From Candidatus Peregrinibacteria bacterium (GTDB lineage Bacteria; Patescibacteriota; Gracilibacteria; Peribacterales; Peribacteraceae): a stretch of DNA of 7,759 nucleotides. Shown here piece by piece: positions 1 through 5,289 of this stretch. The translations under genes were made by a program, and so were the position numbers. Under the pieces are notes generated by a model that searched no databases, was not told the origin of the DNA, and saw nothing but the letters and a program-made list of their open reading frames with translations. How positions within the stretch are numbered: position 1 is the first letter of the stretch; each line of letters opens with the position of its first letter. The stretch is from NCBI GenBank assembly GCA_030638845.1, contig DAOWDW010000027.1, forward strand, positions 1 to 7,759, written 5' to 3'.

Positions 1-40
1 ATTGCTTCATTGTTTTATTGATTTCATTTATTTCATTTCT
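1..40. repeat. AT-rich imperfect repeat tract, left copy
   Basis: The window opens inside a low-complexity tract built from short TTCATTG, TTTTATTG and ATTTCATT words. Positions 11-28 (TGTTTTATTGATTTCATT) recur exactly at 775-792, beyond the far end of the protease gene, so that gene is bracketed by direct copies of the same tract. I see no coding sense in it; the frame running from it into the protease lacks a credible start. The left boundary is outside the window. Confidence 0.75.
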
Positions 41-45
41 GCATT

Positions 46-51
46 TATACT
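46..51 (+). promoter_or_regulatory. putative -10 box of the site-2 protease gene
   Basis: TATACT matches the TATAAT consensus at five of six positions and ends 8 bases before the ATG at 60. Transcription would therefore start at, or 1-2 bases before, the start codon, giving an essentially leaderless mRNA. No good -35 box lies at the right spacing; TTGATT at 18-23 is about 22 bases away. There is no Shine-Dalgarno sequence, which fits a leaderless message. This is inference from sequence only. Confidence 0.35.
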
Positions 52-59
52 GTCGTTCT

Positions 60-728
60 ATGTCCCTCCAATTCCTAACCCCCACCTTCATAATCGCAAT
101 ACTCATTGCTCTTTCCATTCACGAATGGGCACATGGATTTGTTGCATACAAACTTGGTGACCCAACTGCAAAGCACGATGGAAGATTAACTCTTAATCCA
201 ATAGCACATTTAGACCCTATAGGAACTGCTATGTTTGTTTTAGTCGGCTTTGGATGGGGAAAGCCCGTACCTGTTGACCCAAGATATTTTAAAAATTATA
301 AACGAGATACCGCACTCGTTTCTCTTGCAGGTCCTGCAAGTAATTTACTACTAGCATTTATTGCATTTGTACTAATGACAGCAGTACTGGGTGAGAATGC
401 AATGTTTTCAACATCATATGGAACCGAGGCATCTGTTACTACACAATTATTTAGAAATCTTATGACAGATTTAATTCAAATAAACTTGATTCTTATGGCA
501 TTCAACTTACTGCCAATTGCACCACTAGACGGATCTAAAATAATTCAAATATTTATTCCTCCGAAATATGACAACGAGTATCAAACTTTTCTTGCTAGAG
601 GACCACAAATTCTTTTAATTTTGATTCTCTTGAGCATGTTTTTAAATCTACCAGTATTTTCTGTTTGGATTTCTTTGATAATTTCACCAATAATTTTTCT
701 ATTCTCCTCAATTGCAGGATTCCTATAG
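60..728 (+). CDS. site-2 protease family (M50) intramembrane metalloprotease
   Basis: A 222-residue polytopic membrane protein of the compact bacterial site-2 protease type, which lacks PDZ or CBS domains. Zinc-ligand motif HEWAH is at residues 21-25 within the first membrane segment, with E22 as the expected catalytic base. The second signature, NLLPIAPLDG, is at about 149-158, with D157 as third zinc ligand. GPASNLLLAF (91-100) is the usual conserved central segment. Two more hydrophobic segments lie in the C-terminal third. I chose the ATG at 60 over the in-frame ATG at 18: the 14 extra residues would come from repeat DNA, family members normally begin just before the first helix, and a -10-like box lies immediately upstream of 60. 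It is complete at both ends. The substrate cannot be told from sequence. Repeat tracts on both sides suggest it is transcribed separately from the glycan genes. Confidence 0.95.
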   Translation: MSLQFLTPTFIIAILIALSIHEWAHGFVAYKLGDPTAKHDGRLTLNPIAHLDPIGTAMFVLVGFGWGKPVPVDPRYFKNYKRDTALVSLAGPASNLLLAFIAFVLMTAVLGENAMFSTSYGTEASVTTQLFRNLMTDLIQINLILMAFNLLPIAPLDGSKIIQIFIPPKYDNEYQTFLARGPQILLILILLSMFLNLPVFSVWISLIISPIIFLFSSIAGFL

Positions 729-730
729 TT

Positions 731-800
731 ATTGTTTCATTGCTTCATTGATTTTATTGCTTCATTGATTTTATTGTTTTATTGATTTCATTGTTTCATT
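731..800. repeat. 17-base AT-rich tandem repeat, right copy
   Basis: Starting right after the protease stop codon, the 17-mer TGCTTCATTGATTTTAT occurs twice in perfect tandem (741-757 and 758-774). A diverged third unit, TGTTTTATTGATTTCAT, is at 775-791, and partial units lie on each side (734-740 and 792-800). The third unit plus one base is identical to positions 11-28 at the window start. There is no open reading frame of note and no G+C hairpin. It could act as a spacer or could simply arise by replication slippage. Positions 801-841, between it and the next promoter-like box, show nothing recognisable. Confidence 0.85.
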
Positions 801-841
801 CCTTAGTCCACCTATTACTTCCATTTGGAAATTTTCAACGG

Positions 842-847
842 TACACT
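842..847 (+). promoter_or_regulatory. putative -10 box of the DUF5989/SxtJ/carbamoyltransferase operon
   Basis: TACACT (four of six matches to TATAAT) ends 8 bases before the ATG at 856, the same spacing as the box before the protease gene. No convincing -35 box is visible, and no Shine-Dalgarno sequence precedes the start codon. If real, it would start an essentially leaderless mRNA for the whole downstream block. Weak on its own; the support is the repeated spacing seen before other genes in this window. Confidence 0.3.
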
Positions 848-855
848 TCTTTTCG

Positions 856-1014
856 ATGAGTAAACTTTCTACATTTTCAGAAATTTGGCACTTCCTACAC
901 ATACGAAAAAAGTGGTGGCTTCTGCCACTTGTTATGTTTATTGCATTACTTGGTCTAATTCTTATATTCGCACAAGGCTCTGCATTTGCGCCATTTATTT
1001 ACACAGTCTTTTAA
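856..1014 (+). CDS. DUF5989-like small single-span membrane protein
   Basis: A 52-residue protein. It has a short soluble N-terminus, a basic/aromatic stretch at residues 18-22 (RKKWW), one hydrophobic helix at about 22-40, and a conserved tail after it reading QGSAFAPFIYTVF. The RKK-WW-LLP start of the helix and the QGSA-APFIYT-F ending are the hallmarks I associate with the DUF5989 family. That family consists of roughly 50-residue proteins of unknown function that typically sit next to SxtJ and NodU/CmcH carbamoyltransferase genes, exactly as here. By the positive-inside rule the N-terminus should be cytoplasmic. It is the first gene of the block, and a decayed second copy follows 6 bases after its stop. 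Function unknown; a role in anchoring or assembling a membrane carbamoylation complex is conjecture. The family call rests on memory of the motif, not on a search. Confidence 0.88.
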   Translation: MSKLSTFSEIWHFLHIRKKWWLLPLVMFIALLGLILIFAQGSAFAPFIYTVF

Positions 1015-1020
1015 CCTTTT

Positions 1021-1079
1021 ATGAGTAAACTATCTTTTAGTCTTCAGTTTTAGCTCCATTTATCTACACAATTGTCTAA
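1021..1079 (+). pseudogene. collapsed second copy of the DUF5989-like gene
   Basis: The stretch begins with ATGAGTAAACT, identical to the first 11 bases of the intact gene at 856. It ends with a segment that, read from 1044, gives SVLAPFIYTIV and a TAA stop, matching the intact tail SAFAPFIYTVF. The middle (the RKKWW motif and the helix, about 100 bases) is missing. The loss is not a multiple of three, so the ATG at 1021 now runs into TAG after ten codons. The matching tails differ mostly at third codon positions and by conservative residues (F/L, V/I, F/V), which points to an older duplication that stayed under selection for a time before deletion. The TAA at 1077-1079 overlaps the ATG of the next gene (TAATG), so ribosome handover may have been the original arrangement. 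Confidence 0.75.
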
Positions 1080-1393
1080 TGGAAACAGCTTCATACATTA
1101 TTATTGGAGTAATAGCATATATATTTATATTTGAACTTATTCTTAGCTTTAAAATTCTAGGACTTAACGAAAATAAACTTCCATTGCCTCTTAATCTACA
1201 ACACAGTATTTGGATGAAATTTTCACATTTTCTTGGAATAGTAATGAGTAAAATTATTCTTACTATTCTTTGGATAATTGGCTTTGGACCATATGCAATT
1301 ATTTGGAAACTTGGACACTTAAGAAAAAGAAAAGAAAAATCATACTGGGTAGAAATATCCAAAGAAGATAACGACATGAAATACTCATTTTAA
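1079..1393 (+). CDS. SxtJ-like small membrane protein
   Basis: A 104-residue protein with two membrane segments, at about residues 5-24 and 56-77. Between them is a short loop containing KLPLPLNL, and after them a basic, then acidic, hydrophilic tail. The second half (W45-MKFSHFLG, then SKIILTILWIIGFGPYAIIWKLG, then KSYW at 87-90) follows the pattern I know from SxtJ-family proteins: a short amphipathic stretch, a helix ending in a Gly-Pro or Thr-Pro turn, a basic patch and a terminal SYW. SxtJ itself is named from the saxitoxin cluster, where it sits with the carbamoyltransferase SxtI, and its role is unknown. This one is somewhat shorter than most members. Its start overlaps the remnant upstream and its stop lies 3 bases before the carbamoyltransferase, so translation is probably coupled. 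An antisense frame covering the same stretch is rejected because this frame carries the family pattern. Confidence 0.72.
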   Translation: METASYIIIGVIAYIFIFELILSFKILGLNENKLPLPLNLQHSIWMKFSHFLGIVMSKIILTILWIIGFGPYAIIWKLGHLRKRKEKSYWVEISKEDNDMKYSF

Positions 1394-1396
1394 TCC

Positions 1397-3157
1397 ATGG
1401 ATAAACCAGTCTACATTATAGGCATTTCCTGCTTCTATCATGACAGTGCAGCTGTACTTTTAAAAGACGGTGAAATAGTATTTGCAGCTCAAGAAGAAAG
1501 ATATACAAGAAAGAAGCATGACGAAAATATTCCTACAAATGTAATAGAACAAGCACTTAAGTATGAAGGAATTACTATGGAAGATATAAATGCCATAGGC
1601 TTTTATGAAAAACCACTACTTAAATTTTTTGATAGGATACTTCAATCATATTTTGCAGTTTGGCCACGTGGACTTATTTCATATCATCATGCTATGCAAG
1701 AATGGATGAATAAGAAATTGTGGACAACACATCTGCTAAGAAAAGAATTGAAATATGAAGGACCTTTGTATTACAGCACTCATCACGAATCTCATGCAGC
1801 ATCTAGCTACTTCGCATCTGGTTTTGGAGATGCAACTTTAGTTAATGTAGATGGAGTTGGTGAGTGGGCAACAGCAACTATAGGATATGGGAAAGGAACA
1901 GATATGGAACTCACCCATGAAATTAGATACCCAAACTCACTTGGGCTCCTTTATTCTGCAGTTACATACTACTTGGGCTTTAAGGTAAATAGTGCTGAAT
2001 ATAAAGTAATGGGATTAGCTCCATATGGACAACCTATATATGTAGATAAAATACGTGAACTAATAGATATAAAAGAAGACGGAAGTTTTAAGCTACGAAT
2101 GAAATATTTTACTTACAATCGCACTCTTCGTATGACTGGTAAGGCATTCGAAAGGCTATTTGGTCATCTACGAAGAAAGTCAGAAAGTAATCTAGAACAA
2201 TTTCACAAAGACGTAGCACGTTCTGTACAAGAAATAACAGAAGAAATAATGCTAAAAATATGTACCCATGCAAAAAAAATCCATCCTTCAAAAAACCTTT
2301 GTCTTGCAGGTGGTGTAGCACTTAACTGTGTATCCAACGGAAAAATTCTTCGTTCTAACATATTTGAAAATATTTACATTCAACCAGCTTCTGGAGATGC
2401 TGGCGGAGCATTGGGGGTAGCAAATCTTATATGGCATCATGAAATGAAAGGAGCCAAAACTAGCCCAATGCCTCATGTATATTACGGCACTGAATATAGT
2501 GAAGAAGAAATAGAAAAAGAAATTGTAGAAAACAATCTTCCATACAAAAAATATTCAGAAAATGAGTTAATTTCTACAGTCGCAAAATTAATGGAAGGAG
2601 AGAATGTAATAGGATGGTTTCAAGGACGCATGGAATACGGACCTAGGGCATTAGGGAATCGTTCTATTATCGCCGATGCTAGAAATAAAGATAATTGGAA
2701 AAAGGTTAACCTTAAAATTAAATTTAGAGAGTCATTCCGTCCATTTGCTCCAACAGTATTGGAGGAACGCTCTTCGGAATATTTTGATTTAGATAGACCA
2801 AGCCCATACATGTTACTTGTTGCAGATGTAAAACCAGAAAAGAGAGAGGAAGTACCAGCAATAACACACATAGATGGAACTGCACGAATTCAAACTATTT
2901 CTGCCTCGGAGAATTCTAAATATCATAGTCTTATATCTGAATTTGCAAAAAATACTGGATGCCCAGTTATTATTAATACCTCATTTAATGTACGGGGAGA
3001 ACCAATTGTAGAAAGTCCAAACAATGCAATAAACTGTTTCTTACATACCCAAATGGACTTCCTTGTATTAGGAAATTATATAATCAGTAAAGCTGATTTA
3101 ACAGGAGACCTACAAAAAGATAACCAAGCTTATTTAGAAAAATTTGAGTTAGATTAG
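1397..3157 (+). CDS. O-carbamoyltransferase, NodU/CmcH/TobZ family
   Basis: A full-length 586-residue enzyme expected to transfer a carbamoyl group from carbamoyl phosphate, through a carbamoyl-adenylate, to a hydroxyl on a sugar or small molecule. The N-terminal Kae1-like domain starts with GISCFYHDSAA (residues 9-19). It holds HHESHAASSYFASGFGD (129-145) and NVDGVGEW (150-157), LAGGVALN (303-310) and ASGDAGGALG (331-340). H129, H133, D152 and D334 match the spacing of the TobZ metal ligands, and H15 is the conserved N-terminal histidine. The C-terminal domain carries GWFQGRMEYGPRALGNRSI (406-424), KFRESFRPFAP (442-452) and NTSFNVRGEPIV (527-538). Every key motif I know is intact, so it should be active. 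There is no signal peptide or membrane helix, so it is cytosolic and may be recruited to the membrane by the two small proteins encoded just upstream. The acceptor cannot be told from sequence. The ATG follows the previous stop by 3 bases, with no Shine-Dalgarno sequence. Confidence 0.97.
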   Translation: MDKPVYIIGISCFYHDSAAVLLKDGEIVFAAQEERYTRKKHDENIPTNVIEQALKYEGITMEDINAIGFYEKPLLKFFDRILQSYFAVWPRGLISYHHAMQEWMNKKLWTTHLLRKELKYEGPLYYSTHHESHAASSYFASGFGDATLVNVDGVGEWATATIGYGKGTDMELTHEIRYPNSLGLLYSAVTYYLGFKVNSAEYKVMGLAPYGQPIYVDKIRELIDIKEDGSFKLRMKYFTYNRTLRMTGKAFERLFGHLRRKSESNLEQFHKDVARSVQEITEEIMLKICTHAKKIHPSKNLCLAGGVALNCVSNGKILRSNIFENIYIQPASGDAGGALGVANLIWHHEMKGAKTSPMPHVYYGTEYSEEEIEKEIVENNLPYKKYSENELISTVAKLMEGENVIGWFQGRMEYGPRALGNRSIIADARNKDNWKKVNLKIKFRESFRPFAPTVLEERSSEYFDLDRPSPYMLLVADVKPEKREEVPAITHIDGTARIQTISASENSKYHSLISEFAKNTGCPVIINTSFNVRGEPIVESPNNAINCFLHTQMDFLVLGNYIISKADLTGDLQKDNQAYLEKFELD

Positions 3158-3182
3158 AGAAAAATATTTTGAGTGTTATACT
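3154..3182 (+). promoter_or_regulatory. putative extended -10 promoter before the methyltransferase
   Basis: TGTTATACT at 3174-3182 is an extended -10 box (TGn plus TATACT; the hexamer matches five of six). TTAGAG at 3154-3159 lies 17 bases upstream and is a poor (three of six) -35 candidate that overlaps the carbamoyltransferase stop codon. Transcription would begin near 3189-3190, leaving about 6 bases before the ATG at 3196. A TTG at 3169 would be upstream of such a transcript. This may give the methyltransferase and downstream genes partly independent expression. Prediction only. Confidence 0.4.
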
Positions 3183-3195
3183 GCGCATAAATTTG

Positions 3196-4197
3196 ATGAA
3201 TTTTGATTCTGTGCTTCAATTCTTGGCGTGTCCTGAAACTGGAGATACTCTTGAGCAAGAGAATAATAATCTCATAAGTAAAAATGGCACAAAATACCCA
3301 ATAACAGACAACATCCCCCGCCTTCTCATACCAACAAAAAGCAAAGAGGAGGAAAAGGTGCGAGAGAAGATGCAAAAGTTTTATGAAACCGTAACTCTTC
3401 CAGGATATGACGGAATAGATAGCCCAAGCGTTTTAATGGATAAAGCAAAGAAAAGTGGATTTGGCAGATGGCTAGACGAAGCAATTTCTCCTATGGCATC
3501 TGTTATGGAAGTTGGCTGTGGAACAGGACAAATGACAAATTTTTTAGGACTTGTAAGCTCTAGAAAGGTAATGGGGATAGATCAAAGCATCCCCTCACTT
3601 AAATTAGGACAAGCATTTAAAGAAAAATTTGATTTAAAAAATGTATCATTTATCCAGGGAAATATTTTTACACTTCCTGCGAAAAATAACTCTGTAGACA
3701 TACTTATATGCTCTGGAGTCCTTCATCATACGCCAGATCCGTATAAAGGATTTACAGAACTACTTAAAAAGGTAAAACCAGGCGGATACATAGTTATTGG
3801 TCTTTATAACAGTTACGCACGTATACCTCTTGGTATAAGAAAAATAATATTTAATTGTACCGGTGGAGCACTTCGCAATTTAGACGCACATATGCGCAGA
3901 AAAGATGTAGATAAAAGTAAAAAGGAAATATGGTTTTCAGACCAATACAAAAATCCTCATGAAAGTTGGCACAGTGTAGATGAAGTGCTTAAGTGGTTTG
4001 AAAAAAATAAAGTAGAATTTGTAAGTTGTGTACCAAATATTGCAGGACGCATGGGAGATGAAACTCCTCAAAACCAAAATCTATTTAAAATTCATCCAAA
4101 AGGTAGCAGTATTCAACATATAGCAAAGCAATTAGGATGGATGTTTACCATTGGAAGAGAAGGAGGCTTATTTGTACTCACAGGAAGAAAACAATAA
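3196..4197 (+). CDS. SAM-dependent class I methyltransferase with N-terminal Trm112-like segment
   Basis: A 333-residue protein. Residues 7-44 (LQFLACPETGDTL, then KYPITDNIPRLL) follow the Trm112-like zinc-ribbon pattern often fused to bacterial sugar and polyketide methyltransferases, but only one of the usual four cysteines is left (C12), so it probably binds no zinc. The methyltransferase core has motif I VMEVGCGTGQ (103-112), motif II VMGID (125-129, D129 expected to bind the SAM ribose), the post-II stretch GNIFTLP (155-161), ILICSGVLHH (169-178) and KPGGYIVIGLYN (194-205), all typical of Methyltransf_11-like folds. A C-terminal region of about 110 residues, rich in W, H and N, probably shapes the acceptor site. 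I chose the ATG at 3196 because the family pattern begins there; an upstream in-frame TTG at 3169 would add nine residues and lies before the predicted transcription start. The substrate is unknown; its position suggests the same glycan or precursor that is carbamoylated. Confidence 0.93.
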   Translation: MNFDSVLQFLACPETGDTLEQENNNLISKNGTKYPITDNIPRLLIPTKSKEEEKVREKMQKFYETVTLPGYDGIDSPSVLMDKAKKSGFGRWLDEAISPMASVMEVGCGTGQMTNFLGLVSSRKVMGIDQSIPSLKLGQAFKEKFDLKNVSFIQGNIFTLPAKNNSVDILICSGVLHHTPDPYKGFTELLKKVKPGGYIVIGLYNSYARIPLGIRKIIFNCTGGALRNLDAHMRRKDVDKSKKEIWFSDQYKNPHESWHSVDEVLKWFEKNKVEFVSCVPNIAGRMGDETPQNQNLFKIHPKGSSIQHIAKQLGWMFTIGREGGLFVLTGRKQ

Positions 4198-4223
4198 AAT
4201 ATGTTCACATTCAACATATTCGC

Positions 4224-4229
4224 TAAACT
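4224..4229 (+). promoter_or_regulatory. putative -10 box of the SGNH hydrolase gene
   Basis: TAAACT (four of six matches) ends 9 bases before the ATG at 4239, close to the spacing seen before three other genes here. TTCACA at 4204-4209 resembles a -35 box (five of six) but is only 14 bases upstream, shorter than is normal. The 41-base gap after the methyltransferase is wide enough for a promoter. Weak evidence; read-through from the upstream genes is also possible, as I see no terminator in the gap. Confidence 0.28.
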
Positions 4230-4238
4230 AAGAACAAT

Positions 4239-5240
4239 ATGAACTTAAAAAACACATCAATAAATCTAGGTCTACTTTGTACAACCACAGTACTTTTTTT
4301 TATTGGAATAGAATTTACATTGCGTATTACTGGTTTACAAACAGTAAAACCAAATCCGCCAAAAATATATCAAGTTAGTGAAGATTCTCGAATTAGTTAC
4401 GAACTAATCCCAAATATTAGTCGCAAGGCGTACCGAAATACTGTAACAACCAACAGTATTGGATTTAGATCTCCAGAATTAGATCCAAATAAAGAAACAG
4501 TAATTATACTTGGAGATTCCATAGCCTTTGGATATGGAGTAAAAGATGAAGAGACTCTCTCACGGCAGATTTCAAAAAGAACAAGCGAATACAACTTTTT
4601 AAACACAGCAGCTCCTGGGTATCACCTAGGCATGCAAACCGCACTATATGAAAAAAAATTACAACAATTAAATCCGGCAATACTAATGCTTATTTTCCAC
4701 TATAACGATTTTGAAACACAGACGGGAAGGCTAGATGAATTAGGAATTATACGTTCACAAGATTGGCAACCTACAGAAGAAAAATGTAACCCAATAAATA
4801 AGGGAATACTTAAATATATTCCTGCTAAATGCTGGCTAGATTTAAATAGCGCATTCTATAAAACAGTTAAAAAAGTAGTAAATATGCGAACTATGAAAAA
4901 TAATCTGCAAGTTACCAGAGAAAAATCTAAAAATAATTCAGAAGAAGACTCTATTACAGAAGAAGATATTTATGCTTACAAAAGACAACTATCTAAATTA
5001 TCCAACCTTCTTCCTAAAAAATTAAATCGCATATTTGTTATTTGGCCAGATAGATTTTTACATGCAAAAAGCCGTCCAGTACTTAAAGAAATGGCAGAAC
5101 AAGAAGGTTTTCTTGTAATTGATTTATACGAAACATTTGGAAACGAAGCGCAAACCCTAGACTGGGACACGGTACATCCTAGTCCTAGTACATTGGAGAA
5201 GGCAGCAAAGGTTATTGCTGAAGAGCTTAAAAAGTTGTAG
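4239..5240 (+). CDS. membrane-anchored SGNH/GDSL hydrolase
   Basis: A 333-residue protein with an N-terminal hydrophobic helix at about residues 8-29 and no obvious cleavage site, so probably an anchor with the catalytic domain outside the membrane. Block I is VIILGDSIAFGYGV (88-101) with S94 as nucleophile; block II is LNTAAPGY (121-128) with G127. Block III is IFHYNDFE (152-159), with N156 in place but His-Tyr instead of the usual Gly before Asn-Asp. Block V is WDTVHPS (309-315) with D310 and H313. The tetrad looks complete, so acyl hydrolysis or acyl transfer is plausible. A charged, low-complexity insert rich in K, S, E and N (about 226-247) separates the halves. SGNH proteins with an NxIGFRS segment, as here at 72-78, often accompany SxtJ, DUF5989 and carbamoyltransferase genes in polysaccharide loci. 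The likely role is trimming or moving O-acyl groups on a surface glycan; the substrate is unproven. Confidence 0.92.
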   Translation: MNLKNTSINLGLLCTTTVLFFIGIEFTLRITGLQTVKPNPPKIYQVSEDSRISYELIPNISRKAYRNTVTTNSIGFRSPELDPNKETVIILGDSIAFGYGVKDEETLSRQISKRTSEYNFLNTAAPGYHLGMQTALYEKKLQQLNPAILMLIFHYNDFETQTGRLDELGIIRSQDWQPTEEKCNPINKGILKYIPAKCWLDLNSAFYKTVKKVVNMRTMKNNLQVTREKSKNNSEEDSITEEDIYAYKRQLSKLSNLLPKKLNRIFVIWPDRFLHAKSRPVLKEMAEQEGFLVIDLYETFGNEAQTLDWDTVHPSPSTLEKAAKVIAEELKKL

Positions 5241-5289
5241 AAATTGAGATACTGGAATATTGGGCAATATACTAATAACCAATACACCA
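5241..5289. other. convergent intergenic gap with a weak hairpin
   Basis: This 49-base gap lies between the ends of the SGNH gene and the minus-strand glycosyltransferase gene. It contains an A+T-only inverted repeat, AATATT near 5256-5261 with AATAT near 5266-5270 (loop about four bases). An overlapping alternative pairs TATTGG at 5259-5264 with CCAATA. Neither arm is followed by a T-tract on either strand, so an intrinsic bidirectional terminator is not well supported even though the gene arrangement calls for one. Confidence 0.3.

Noticed and set aside
18..59. Fourteen-residue N-terminal extension of the site-2 protease from the ATG at 18
   Set aside because: It is encoded by the AT-rich repeat tract, is unlike family N-termini, and would lie upstream of the -10-like box at 46-51.
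731..800. CRISPR array
   Set aside because: The units are short, low-complexity and directly adjacent, with no unique spacers.
1060..1377. 105-codon minus-strand frame antisense to the SxtJ-like gene
   Set aside because: The plus-strand frame carries the SxtJ-like pattern, fits the operon spacing and has overlapping or near-adjacent ends; the antisense product resembles nothing.
3154..3375. Minus-strand frame across the methyltransferase N-terminus, with hydrophobic runs
   Set aside because: It is a shadow of the methyltransferase reading frame; its hydrophobicity is what the reverse of an AT-rich, lysine-rich coding strand gives.
5241..5289. Bidirectional intrinsic terminator between the convergent genes
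   Set aside because: The only stems are short and AT-rich, and no T-tract follows on either strand; kept only as a low-confidence note.
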